A DNA stretch of 11,693 bases from a bacterium (GCA_009773075.1 WOUX01000008.1:1-11693), one strand, 5' to 3'; positions 1 through 7,063 are shown, counted from the first letter of the stretch. Translations and numbers: made by a program. The notes: generated by a model from the letters alone, not told the origin.

Positions 1-701
1 TCCCATTGGGTATAAGTTCCTAACCCGATAGGTACACCTGTGACTACTATCTCGAATATCCCTCCAAGGGAATCTCCCCCGGCTTTTGCCTCATCTATCT
101 TAACTTTCATCTCTCTTTCGGCATTATCATCAATACATCTCAGATCCGAAACCTCAGCCCTTCTGTATACATCCTCAGGGGTTAGATTTTGGACACCGAT
201 TCTTATCCCTCCTATTTCAGTTACATGGCTGATTACCTTAATGCCAAATTCCTTAAGAAGACATTTTGCTACAGCCCCTACAGCAACTCGACATGCAGTT
301 TCCCTTGCGCTTGCCCGTTCAAGAATGTTTCTGATATCTCTTTGGTTGTATTTGATTGCACCGGCAAGATCAGCATGCCCTGGTCTAGGCCTGTTAAGAC
401 GAATCCCCTTCCCTTCATATTGAGGGGATATAGACATCTCTGCCTTCCATTTTTCCCACTCTCTGTTCTGTATCACCAGAGTTATTGGGGCTCCTATAGT
501 TTTGCCCCATCGAACTCCAGAGGTTATCTTGCCCATGTCTTTTTCTATCCCCATCCGCTGCCCCCGACCGTAACCTATCTGCCTCCGGGCAAGATCAATA
601 TTTATATCATCTTCTCTGACACTCAAACCAGCGGGTATGCCTTCAAGAATAGCTGTCAGAGAGCTTCCATGTGATTCACCTGCTGTAAGATACCTTATCA
701 T
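1..701 (-). CDS. aroC: Chorismate synthase (3' part missing at window edge)
   Basis: Chorismate synthase converts 5-enolpyruvylshikimate-3-phosphate to chorismate, the last step of the shikimate pathway. It needs reduced FMN and acts in the cytoplasm. About 233 residues are present of the roughly 360-390 usual for the family; the C-terminal part lies beyond position 1. My own translation shows one open frame with the family signatures: GESHG at residues 8-12, GRGQRMGIEKD near 50, RPGHADL near 115, ERASARETA near 135 (FMN/substrate region), and GGDSLGG near 215. The ATG at 699-701 is preceded by AGGTGA, a usable Shine-Dalgarno site. It is co-directional with pilQ, 107 bp downstream of it, and the spacer is filled by a palindromic repeat. 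No frameshift is seen. Identification is secure; only the downstream end is unknown. Confidence 0.97.
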   Translation of the reverse strand, partial: MIRYLTAGESHGSSLTAILEGIPAGLSVREDDINIDLARRQIGYGRGQRMGIEKDMGKITSGVRWGKTIGAPITLVIQNREWEKWKAEMSISPQYEGKGIRLNRPRPGHADLAGAIKYNQRDIRNILERASARETACRVAVGAVAKCLLKEFGIKVISHVTEIGGIRIGVQNLTPEDVYRRAEVSDLRCIDDNAEREMKVKIDEAKAGGDSLGGIFEIVVTGVPIGLGTYTQW

Positions 702-718
702 AATGGTCACCTGGAGCA

Positions 719-785
719 GGGATCAGGTCTTAATATTAAATTTCAAGACCTGACCCCATAAGTCCAATAAGTCCTATATAAGTCC
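719..785. repeat. Palindromic repeat element plus three ATAAGTCC copies
   Basis: Seen directly: arms 719-731 and 745-757 are inverted repeats of 13 bp with one mismatch (core TCAGGTCTT / AAGACCTGA, 9 bp perfect) around a 13-nt AT-rich loop that contains TTAATATTAA. Next to it the octamer ATAAGTCC occurs three times, starting at 758, 767 and 778. It fills most of the 107-bp gap between pilQ and aroC. The arrangement resembles dispersed intergenic repeats of the REP/MITE kind; that assignment is inference. As RNA it would fold on either strand, but no clear T-run follows the stem, so it is not a standard intrinsic terminator. Confidence 0.6.
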
Positions 786-808
786 TGATCTTTTTAGCTA
801 ACGGGTTT

Positions 809-2674
809 TTACTTCATAATAGTGGGGGTGATAAATATCAGAAGTTCAGTTACCTCGTCCTTTTTGTATTTGCTCTTAAACAGCCACCCAAGGATGGGGA
901 TCTTAGAAAAGAAAGGTACACCGCTTACCGCATCAGTCTGGATCGTTTCATAAATTCCACCGATTACGGTAGTCTCTCCGTCTTTTACAATAACCTCTGT
1001 TTTTGCGCTCCTGGTATCTATGCCCGGTTGTCCACCATATCCTGTCTGGGCAGATCTCTGATCTTTCTTTGCCTCGACCTTCATTATAATACTTCTATCC
1101 GGTGTAATCTGAGGGGTAACTTTCAGTAATAGGACTGCAGGCTTGAAGGTTGTAGATGGTGTCCCTTCTTTAGTCATTTCGACATAAGGAATTTGCACCC
1201 CCTGCTCTATCGTCGCCTCTTTATTATTCATGGTAACGATACTTGGTCTTGATATAATCTTTATCTTTTCGTCCTTTTCCATGGCTGTTAGCTTTAAATC
1301 CAGTATTGCTGAAGAATTTATAAAGGCGGCGCCCAATCCTCCATGGATTAAACTGGAGGGGAGATTTATAGCATAATTACTACCTGCTGTCCCTGAAACG
1401 GTATAGGTGCCCGATGAAACACCTCTTGAATATGTTCCGCCCCATTGGATACCAAGTTCTCTTGTAAATGTTGGATTGCTCTGTACTATCCGTGCCTCGA
1501 TCTGTACCTGGCGAGGTGGAGTATCCAGATCCCCTATTATCTTTTTTGCTTCCCTTACAACCCCTTTAATGTCGGCGATCAGTATAGAATTTGTCCTTTC
1601 ATCAGGAGAGCCTTTCCCCCTTTTAGATAGAGTTTCCTTTATCTGAGGCCAAATGTCTTTAGCTGATGCATAGTTTACAAGGATTTTCTCTGTAACTAAT
1701 TCTTCAACCTCTTCTGTTCCTTTCTTTTTTGCTAACATAGCCTGTTCTTCCTTCATGAGTTTTTCAGAAGGGACAATCCTGATAATATTTCCTTCCCTGA
1801 TCATTCCCAGGTTATTGGTGTTTAGGATGACATCCAGAGCTTGATCCCACGGGACATCAACCATTCTGATTGTGACTTTGCCTTTAACATCGTCTCCGAA
1901 AACTATATTCAGGTTGCTAACCTCAGCTATTAAACGAAAGAGATTCTTTATGTCCGCATCCTTAAAGTCCATTGAGACCCTCTTGCCAGTATATTTTCCC
2001 CTCAAACCTTCTTCCACAGGGGCTAACCCCACAGTAGAATTCATCTTTTCAGCTTTTTTTGTCTGAACCGCCTCTTCAGAGTTCTGGGTTCTTTCTGCCC
2101 TCATAGCTGCTTCAACCTCTGCCCTTGGTACAGCAGATAGAGGCGGAGGTGAAACGATCTCTTTATGTAGTACCTCCTGGGGCTGATTGAAGTTGAGATA
2201 TATTTTGTTTTTCTCTTGAATAATATGATATGGCACCATAGTTCTCAATTTTATATCAATCTGAACGGCCTTTTTGCCTGAAATTATGGTTTGATAAGGG
2301 TTAATCAGTTCTACCGCACTGTTGGTTTCTTTAATGTTCATGCCTTCCTGGAGTTTTTTGGGGATATCCATTCCAACCAATTCCAAAACCAATCTATCCT
2401 TGGATACCCTGGAAAGATCATATTTAGCCTCACGGGATGTGGATACTATAATCTGAGATTTTTCTGCTGTCTGCCTGAAATCTATACCTTCAACTGTTCC
2501 CTCTTCTTTAACTTGTGTTTTATCAGCAGAGATTACTTCTGGCTTAATAGGTTCTGGTTGGGCATAAAGGACTCTGGGAGAGCATGCAAAAGTCAAGAGA
2601 GTGAATACTGCCAGGAAGAAAAACATGAGCCTTCTTGTCCGCTTGTTGCAAACAACATCCCCTGGATACTTCAT
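809..2674 (-). CDS. pilQ: Type IV pilus outer-membrane secretin PilQ
   Basis: PilQ is the multimeric outer-membrane pore through which the type IV pilus passes. The 621 residues show, in order: a signal peptide (RRLMFFFLAVFTLL, residues 14-27, with a plausible cleavage after LYA at 38); one AMIN-type domain (about 60-168) that would bind peptidoglycan; a charged linker (about 170-225); an N0/STN domain (about 228-310, with DFKDADIKNLFRLIAEVSNLN); a secretin N1 domain (about 325-385); and the C-terminal secretin domain, with VQIEARIVQ, GVQIPYVE, VIVKDGETTVIGG, GVPFFSKIPILGWLF and ELLIFITP. Only one AMIN domain is visible; many PilQ proteins have two. Cys31 after LLTFA is a weak lipobox alternative. 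The ATG overlaps the pilP stop as ATGA and has a very strong site, AAGGAGGAG at 2682-2690. It is the last pil gene of the operon. Confidence 0.96.
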   Translation of the reverse strand: MKYPGDVVCNKRTRRLMFFFLAVFTLLTFACSPRVLYAQPEPIKPEVISADKTQVKEEGTVEGIDFRQTAEKSQIIVSTSREAKYDLSRVSKDRLVLELVGMDIPKKLQEGMNIKETNSAVELINPYQTIISGKKAVQIDIKLRTMVPYHIIQEKNKIYLNFNQPQEVLHKEIVSPPPLSAVPRAEVEAAMRAERTQNSEEAVQTKKAEKMNSTVGLAPVEEGLRGKYTGKRVSMDFKDADIKNLFRLIAEVSNLNIVFGDDVKGKVTIRMVDVPWDQALDVILNTNNLGMIREGNIIRIVPSEKLMKEEQAMLAKKKGTEEVEELVTEKILVNYASAKDIWPQIKETLSKRGKGSPDERTNSILIADIKGVVREAKKIIGDLDTPPRQVQIEARIVQSNPTFTRELGIQWGGTYSRGVSSGTYTVSGTAGSNYAINLPSSLIHGGLGAAFINSSAILDLKLTAMEKDEKIKIISRPSIVTMNNKEATIEQGVQIPYVEMTKEGTPSTTFKPAVLLLKVTPQITPDRSIIMKVEAKKDQRSAQTGYGGQPGIDTRSAKTEVIVKDGETTVIGGIYETIQTDAVSGVPFFSKIPILGWLFKSKYKKDEVTELLIFITPTIMK

Positions 2675-3249
2675 TGTGTTTCTCCTCCTTCAGCATTATG
2701 GAGTTTAAGAGAAGCCGTTCTGGTTTTAATCTTACCAGAATTATTACGGTACACTTCTTCTATTATTACCCTGTCCTTTAGTATATTTATAACCCTTCCA
2801 TTATTTTCACCTATAAGGGTTCCTTTCTTCAGTACATATCCTCTGCCTTCGGGGTCCTCAACCATAGCCATGTTCTTATCATTCCTCCAGATAATTCCGA
2901 TGAGCTTTAACTGGCTAAAGTTATATCTCTGCAGTGGGACGAGCCGTTCACCTCTTATCTTGCCTTTACCCGCTGTAGCTTTGGAAATAAACGGTTTAAA
3001 AGGGTCCCTTTTGCCCATAGGGTTGTAGCTGTACTTGACCCCTGTATTATTAATCCCCTCTTTTTTCTCAGGGGTTGCTTTTTGAGATTCATTGATGGCT
3101 CTATTTCTACCAGTATTTTTTGGAAGGGAATCAGTTGATTCAGGTGTAGCCTCTGAGTTTATTAAAATAAATGAAAAAAACAGAACAGCGGAAAGGAGTA
3201 ATATATGAGTCTTAGAGTGACTACTTCCCTTTGGTCTTCTTAGTCTCAC
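2671..3249 (-). CDS. pilP: Type IV pilus assembly protein PilP (non-lipoprotein form)
   Basis: PilP connects the inner-membrane PilN/PilO dimer to the PilQ secretin in the periplasm. The product has a basic N-terminus, one hydrophobic segment (ILLLSAVLFFSFILI), a low-complexity Ser/Thr/Asn/Lys linker, then the PilP beta-domain with NPMGKRDPFKPF, LKLIGIIW, AMVEDPEGRGYVLKKGTLIG and VIIEEVYRN. There is no cysteine anywhere, so it cannot be the lipoprotein seen in Neisseria and Pseudomonas; the hydrophobic segment must be an anchor or a cleaved signal. The start is uncertain. No ATG precedes the hydrophobic segment; candidates are GTG at 3247-3249 (chosen, weak purine-rich site upstream) and TTG at 3265-3267. 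Either overlaps the pilO 3' end (29 or 47 nt), which implies translational coupling. Its stop overlaps the pilQ ATG. Confidence 0.9.
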   Translation of the reverse strand: MRLRRPKGSSHSKTHILLLSAVLFFSFILINSEATPESTDSLPKNTGRNRAINESQKATPEKKEGINNTGVKYSYNPMGKRDPFKPFISKATAGKGKIRGERLVPLQRYNFSQLKLIGIIWRNDKNMAMVEDPEGRGYVLKKGTLIGENNGRVINILKDRVIIEEVYRNNSGKIKTRTASLKLHNAEGGETQ

Positions 3250-3826
3250 TTTTATCTTCTTTCTCAAGAAATCTAAAGGTTGTTGCCAGACAAGAGGTGG
3301 TCAATGAATCCTCTGTATCAGAAATCTTTGTTATGCTTACGTTTAGGTTTGTAATATTTACTATGCGGGTTAGTTTACTTACCCTGTTGAAGAAGGTAAC
3401 AATATCGTGAAATTTCCCTAACACCTTAATGTCAACAGGGATTTCGGCATAAAAATCTCGTTTAACCTCTGGCATTGGCTTGAAGAGCAAAAAATCAAGC
3501 CCTGCCTCCCTTCCCAACTTGGATATGTTGTATAGCAGAGCAGGGACTTCTTTTTTGTTGGGGAGCTGGACTAATGCTATAGTAAAATCCTCATTCAATT
3601 TTGCCACTTCTTTCTTAAATTGTGGCAGTTTTCTAGCAATAGTCTGTTTTTTTATCAAATCTGATTGCAACTGGTCCAATTTAGATTGAAGCTGGCTTAT
3701 CTCTGTCTGCTTGGGCATATAAAAAAGGTAGTAGTAACCACCGGATATCAAAAGCAAGATACCTATAAGTATCATTATCCTTTTTGGAGTAGGTAATTTT
3801 GCTATTTTATCCAGTACTTCAGCCAC
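3221..3826 (-). CDS. pilO: Type IV pilus inner-membrane protein PilO
   Basis: PilO pairs with PilN in the inner-membrane alignment subcomplex of the type IV pilus machine. The 201-residue product has a short cytoplasmic N-terminus, one transmembrane helix (about 17-36, MILIGILLLISGGYYYLFY), a coiled coil (about 38-78, with repeated Q-S-K-L-D-Q-L pattern), and a periplasmic ferredoxin-like domain with LGREAGLDFLLFKP, EIPVDIKVLGKFHDIVTFFNRVSKLTRIVNI in overlapping order, and a Lys-rich tail. Length and domain plan match the family. The start is GTG at 3824-3826, 9 nt after the pilN stop, with only a weak ribosome site, so coupling to pilN translation is likely. Its 3' end overlaps pilP. Confidence 0.93.
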   Translation of the reverse strand: MAEVLDKIAKLPTPKRIMILIGILLLISGGYYYLFYMPKQTEISQLQSKLDQLQSDLIKKQTIARKLPQFKKEVAKLNEDFTIALVQLPNKKEVPALLYNISKLGREAGLDFLLFKPMPEVKRDFYAEIPVDIKVLGKFHDIVTFFNRVSKLTRIVNITNLNVSITKISDTEDSLTTSCLATTFRFLEKEDKSETKKTKGK

Positions 3827-3835
3827 TTCAATTAC

Positions 3836-4387
3836 TCACTTATTTTCAGGTAGTAATACCCGGCATGTGATATCGAACTTTTTAAGTCTCAAACCTTCCT
3901 GTATTTCTTGCTGTGATTGAATAAGCTCAATATCTGAGAAATAGGTTGACCTTTCCATGTTCCTCATAAAGCTGGCAATCGTTTCATTATCCAGTGCTAT
4001 ACCACTCAGGGTTAATTTTAAATCGATTTCTTGCAATGAGGTAATCCATAATTTGCCTGGGGTGTTTTTACTGAGTTCGTCCAGCATGTGTACCGGGCCG
4101 GTCTTTTTACGATTCAACATGTCAATGACCTTAATCTTCTCCTGCAGTTCTTTCTTTCTTTTTTTATATTCTTCGACATCCCCCACTACTTTATTTAAGC
4201 GAGTGATCTCATCTTCGGTACTTTTAATCTCAGAGTTTAGCGTATTGATTTTCCTGGATGCATTAATCTGAATATAACCAAGAACAAGTACCAACAGGAC
4301 CAAAGAGAGTATACCTATGGATATTGATTGCCTTGCACCTTCTTTCTTTCTATCTTCCCTTACCGGTAATAGATTTATCCTTATCAT
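3836..4387 (-). CDS. pilN: Type IV pilus inner-membrane protein PilN
   Basis: PilN is a bitopic inner-membrane protein whose cytoplasmic N-terminus docks into PilM and whose periplasmic part dimerises with PilO. The 183 residues begin MIRINLLPVRE, which contains the conserved INLLP peptide known to bind PilM. Then come a transmembrane helix (about 22-40, ISIGILSLVLLVLVLGYI), a long coiled coil (about 44-95, rich in E, K and L) and a ferredoxin-like domain with WITSLQEIDLKLTLSGIA and the F-x-R-N-M-E-R-S-x-Y-F-S-D-I-E-L segment typical of PilN/GspL-like folds. The ATG overlaps the pilM stop as ATGA, a coupled junction. The spacing to pilO is 9 nt. Confidence 0.94.
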   Translation of the reverse strand: MIRINLLPVREDRKKEGARQSISIGILSLVLLVLVLGYIQINASRKINTLNSEIKSTEDEITRLNKVVGDVEEYKKRKKELQEKIKVIDMLNRKKTGPVHMLDELSKNTPGKLWITSLQEIDLKLTLSGIALDNETIASFMRNMERSTYFSDIELIQSQQEIQEGLRLKKFDITCRVLLPENK

Positions 4388-5445
4388 TTGTCCCCAGTCC
4401 GTCTTAATGCCAAACCTACACCCACAGCCATCAGCGGAGCGATGTATTCAAGGTATTCCGGGTCAAATGCCTTTTCACCACAATCAATGCCTGCAAAGGG
4501 GTTTAGTACCTCTACAGGAATATCTGATACCCTATCCTCTATAAGCCTTTTTAATTCAATGCTCTTTGAGCATCCTCCGCTCAGGTATATTTTATTGATG
4601 TGTTCATCTGTAAAGGTTGCCCAGAAGAAGTCCATAGATCTTTGAATCTCTGTAGCCAATGAGAGGGATACCTCCTTAACAATATCTTCTATCTCACTAT
4701 AGTCGATCTCCTTGACCTGTCCACCTATCTTCAGAGTCTCCGCTTCCTCGTAGCTAATATCCTTTCTCTTTTGAATCTCCGCAGTAATCTTATTGCCTCC
4801 AATAGATATAGCTCGTGTAAAAACAGAGATACCATTTTTAAGAATATTCATATTCAAAATACTAGCGCCAATATCGACAAGGGCTATTACCTCATCTTCA
4901 TTATATGGGTAATTCATCTCAAACATATTCTCTAAGGCAAAGGAATCAACATCCATTACAACAGCATTCAACCCGGCTTCTTTTATTACCTTAGTGTAAT
5001 CGTTAATAATGTCCTGTTTAGCAGCTACCAAGAGTACATTCATTTGACTTTTGTCTTCAGGGTTTTCTCCCCATATATGAAAATCAATATTCACATCATC
5101 AATCTCAAAGGGGATATACTGTTCTGCTTCCCATTTAATTGATTCCTCAAGCTCATTCTCAGCCATAACGGGAAGAGATATATTTTTAACGATTACAGAG
5201 TGTCCGGATATTGAAGTAGCTACATTTTTGGTTTTTATGTCAAGATTCGACACTAAATTTTTGATGATATTAGTAACAGCGCCTTGGTCCTTTAAGGCTC
5301 CATCGACAATAGTGCCCGGAGGCAGGAAGCCAATCCCAACATTCTTCAGCTGATAGCCCTTTTTAGTTTCCTGAAGTTCCAATAATTTAACAGAACTGGA
5401 ACCTATATCTATGCCAATAATGTTCTTCTTTGGAAAGAAAATCAT
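4384..5445 (-). CDS. pilM: Type IV pilus assembly ATPase-fold protein PilM
   Basis: PilM is the cytoplasmic actin/FtsA-like component of the type IV pilus alignment complex. It binds nucleotide and the PilN N-terminus. The 353 residues carry the actin-fold phosphate-1 loop (GIDIGSSSVKLLEL, from residue 11), the family segment IKWEAEQYIPFEIDDVNIDF, the phosphate-2 loop ALVDIGASILNMNIL, and the adenosine motif IYLSGGCSKS. It ends in LMAVGVGLALRR, typical of PilM. Length is normal. The ATG at 5443-5445 is preceded by CTTGAG, only a modest ribosome site. It heads the pilMNOPQ operon and follows a 229-bp spacer holding a palindromic element, with a possible promoter overlapping the ftsB stop. Confidence 0.95.
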   Translation of the reverse strand: MIFFPKKNIIGIDIGSSSVKLLELQETKKGYQLKNVGIGFLPPGTIVDGALKDQGAVTNIIKNLVSNLDIKTKNVATSISGHSVIVKNISLPVMAENELEESIKWEAEQYIPFEIDDVNIDFHIWGENPEDKSQMNVLLVAAKQDIINDYTKVIKEAGLNAVVMDVDSFALENMFEMNYPYNEDEVIALVDIGASILNMNILKNGISVFTRAISIGGNKITAEIQKRKDISYEEAETLKIGGQVKEIDYSEIEDIVKEVSLSLATEIQRSMDFFWATFTDEHINKIYLSGGCSKSIELKRLIEDRVSDIPVEVLNPFAGIDCGEKAFDPEYLEYIAPLMAVGVGLALRRTGDK

Positions 5446-5467
5446 ACTTAAAGACTCTCAAGGTAAA

Positions 5468-5638
5468 GTTACTACTCGGGTTCATAGGGGCAAAGGCACA
5501 GAGGCACAAAGTTGTCTTGCCTATATGCCTTTGCGTTACACACAGACAGGTCTGCTGCTTAACTTCATCGGTACGTTACTAACGGCACCCTACATATTCT
5601 TTGTGCCTCTGCCCCTCTGTGCCTACCTTAATAGTTAT
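5468..5638. mobile_element. MITE-like palindromic element upstream of pilM
   Basis: Seen directly: CAGAGGCACAAAG at 5499-5511 is repeated perfectly in inverse at 5599-5611. The outer arms also pair imperfectly: GTTACTACTC at 5468-5477 against the reverse complement of 5626-5638, which reads ATAACTATTAAGG. The interior (about 87 bp) has no convincing coding sequence. Fourteen bases, AGGCACAAAGTTGT (5502-5515), recur exactly at 10085-10098 in a second element with the same outer termini (TAACTA followed by AGGTAGGCACA). I see no matching target duplication here, which suggests an older or degraded copy. Mobility is inferred from the structure only; no transposase is nearby. Confidence 0.6.
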
Positions 5639-5649
5639 AACTAGCTAAA

Positions 5650-5678
5650 AAACTATCATAATCCAGCAGCAGTGTCAA
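5650..5678 (-). promoter_or_regulatory. Possible sigma-70 promoter for pilMNOPQ
   Basis: On the minus strand TTGACA (5673-5678) is followed after 17 nt by TAGTTT (5650-5655), preceded by TG in extended -10 position. The -35 hexamer overlaps the ftsB stop codon. Transcription would start near 5643 and give pilM a leader of about 200 nt that contains the palindromic element. The -10 matches consensus poorly, so this is tentative; read-through from larE-ftsB is the alternative. Confidence 0.3.
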
Positions 5679-6034
5679 GATTCATTTCCGCTTTCTTTTT
5701 TAACTTTCTTTTTGTTGTTAAGGTTTTCATTCCTTAGGTTCTTTGGACTTTTAAACTGGTAAATAATCTCATCTTCTTTGGCTAACCCCAGCCCCTGTCG
5801 GGCTATCCCTTCTATGTAACTTCTGTCTTTCTTCAGGGAATGAATCTTTGTTTTTAAATTACGGTTGTCTTCCTCGATCTTTTTGTTAAATGCATCTATC
5901 TGATTCTTCTCCTTTGTTAAACGGTAAATATGGATAATTCCCTGCTGCCTAAAGATGGTGAAGAATATCATAACAAGAATTAATAATAGTAGAATAATCA
6001 GGTATTTCTTATCTGTCTTTCTTTTAAGCCTCAT
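5675..6034 (-). CDS. ftsB: FtsB/DivIC-type septum formation initiator protein
   Basis: Small bitopic division protein of the FtsB/DivIC family, which links FtsL and FtsQ-type partners in the divisome. The 119 residues have a basic cytoplasmic N-terminus (MRLKRKTDKK), one transmembrane helix (about 11-28), a coiled coil (about 38-70 with many K, E, N and L), then the family's short conserved segment YIEGIARQGLGLAKEDEIIYQF. The C-terminal tail is Lys/Asn-rich and looks disordered. Length is typical. The ATG overlaps the 3' end of the larE-like gene by 11 nt and has CAGGGA 7 nt upstream, so the two are translated from one message. Family assignment is good; FtsB versus DivIC naming cannot be settled from sequence alone. 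Confidence 0.85.
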   Translation of the reverse strand: MRLKRKTDKKYLIILLLLILVMIFFTIFRQQGIIHIYRLTKEKNQIDAFNKKIEEDNRNLKTKIHSLKKDRSYIEGIARQGLGLAKEDEIIYQFKSPKNLRNENLNNKKKVKKESGNES

Positions 6035-6830
6035 TCATTTTCCCTGCTCTGTATCCTTCTAAATCTAAAGTAGTATACGGAAATCCTAATTCTTTAAATT
6101 TAGTTACTATCTTGAGCATGGTGTTTTTGTCATAGAACTTAGGCATCTCCTGGAGATCAACCTCAATCCTGGCAATCTCTTTGTGGTATCTTACACGAAA
6201 CTGTTTAAACCCCATGCCTCTTAAGAATCTTTCACACTCACCAACCTTGTTTAACAGTTCGTATGTAATCTTTGTTCCATAGGGAAAACGAGATGATAGA
6301 CAAGCAAAAGAGGGCTTATCCCAGATCGAAAGGTGTAGTTTTCTGCTTAGTATTCTAATCTCGTTCTTTGTAAACATCGCTTCAAAAAGGGGGCTACGGA
6401 TTCCTATCTCTTTTGCCGCTTCCATACCAGGTCGGAAATCTTCCCGATCAGCATAATTTGTTCCATCCACTACCCAGTCTAATTGGAAATCCTTTGCTTT
6501 CTTTTTGCATATTCCGAACAGTTCTTTTTTGCAGTAATAGCATCTCCTCCTGGTATTTTTATAGAAATCCGGCATATCTAATTCGTTGGTTGGAACAATC
6601 AAGTGCCTGACCCCTATTTCTGAAGTCAGTCTCTTGGCATCTTCGAATTCATGCTCTGGGTAGGTAGCAGAAAGTCCGGTTAGGGCTAAGACTTTGTCTC
6701 CCAATTCGTCATGAGCAACCTTTAATAAGAAGGTGCTGTCTACCCCTCCGGAGAAAGCCACTAATACAGAGCCCATATCCCTGACTATCTCTTTCAGCCT
6801 TTCAAACTTTTCATCTATTATATCAACCAT
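6024..6830 (-). CDS. larE: LarE-type ATP-dependent sulfur transferase (three-cysteine form)
   Basis: LarE is a PP-loop enzyme that adenylates and then sulfurises pyridinium dicarboxylate mononucleotide while making the nickel-pincer cofactor of lactate racemase. The product has the PP-loop SGGVDSTFL, the family segment GLSATYPEHE, TRRRCYYCKKELF, VVDGTNYADREDFRPGMEA, and KPSFACLSSRFPYG. Counting from the upstream GTG at 6849-6851, the cysteines are 104, 107 and 184. Cys184 sits where the sacrificial cysteine of Lactobacillus LarE lies, and the trio matches LarE proteins reported to carry a [4Fe-4S] cluster. I chose ATG 6828-6830 (268 residues) because it gives a normal distance to the PP-loop and has AAGGGA upstream; the GTG adds 7 residues without a visible site. 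No larA, larB or larC is in the window, so its true substrate is open. It overlaps ftsB by 11 nt. Confidence 0.88.
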   Translation of the reverse strand: MVDIIDEKFERLKEIVRDMGSVLVAFSGGVDSTFLLKVAHDELGDKVLALTGLSATYPEHEFEDAKRLTSEIGVRHLIVPTNELDMPDFYKNTRRRCYYCKKELFGICKKKAKDFQLDWVVDGTNYADREDFRPGMEAAKEIGIRSPLFEAMFTKNEIRILSRKLHLSIWDKPSFACLSSRFPYGTKITYELLNKVGECERFLRGMGFKQFRVRYHKEIARIEVDLQEMPKFYDKNTMLKIVTKFKELGFPYTTLDLEGYRAGKMNEA

Positions 6831-6892
6831 ACCAGTAAAAAATCCCTTCACCAGCCAAAGATCAAATGTATTTATAGTAAGGATAATAAAAC

Positions 6893-6922
6893 ATTTTAGA
6901 TGTCTATTCCTCGCTTTGTCAA
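6893..6922 (-). promoter_or_regulatory. Sigma-70-like promoter for larE-ftsB
   Basis: On the minus strand TTGACA (6917-6922, perfect -35) and TAAAAT (6893-6898, five of six to consensus) are separated by 18 nt. Transcription would begin near 6886, about 55 nt before the larE ATG. It faces away from the rho promoter at 7037-7063. It is inferred from motif match and position. Confidence 0.5.
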
Positions 6923-6999
6923 GAAAAATCTAGTTTCTTCAATAGGTTAAGATTATGCTCCAAGTAAATATAACCTGGGTTAGCAGGGTATATCTCGAA

Positions 7000-7025
7000 G
7001 CGATAAGCTGCTGCGATAAGCTACT
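7000..7025. repeat. Two tandem 13-bp repeats beside the rho promoter
   Basis: GCGATAAGCTGCT (7000-7012) is followed directly by GCGATAAGCTACT (7013-7025), 12 of 13 identical. The pair ends 11 bp before the -35 hexamer of the putative rho promoter. Position would suit an activator or repressor site, but this is inference; it could also be simple slippage. Confidence 0.5.
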
Positions 7026-7036
7026 GCAAAAATTAC

Positions 7037-7063
7037 TTGACAATACCTTTTCTTTACTATAAT
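7037..7063 (+). promoter_or_regulatory. Sigma-70-like promoter for the rho operon
   Basis: TTGACA (7037-7042) and TATAAT (7058-7063) are both perfect hexamers but only 15 nt apart, shorter than the usual 16-18. A start near 7070 would give rho a leader of about 300 nt. Confidence 0.5.

Noticed and set aside
40..674. Two plus-strand frames overlapping aroC.
   Set aside because: The minus-strand chorismate synthase frame carries all family signatures without a break; the plus frames are antisense shadows.
5451..5463. AAGACTCTCAAGG occurs before pilM and again at 8673-8685 before rpmE.
   Set aside because: A 13-base exact match between two sites is expected about once or twice by chance in a window of this size, and the two copies sit in opposite orientation relative to their genes.
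5411..5644. A 77-codon plus-strand frame over the pilM start and the palindromic element.
   Set aside because: It is made of the antisense of pilM and the repeat, has no ribosome site and no family resemblance.
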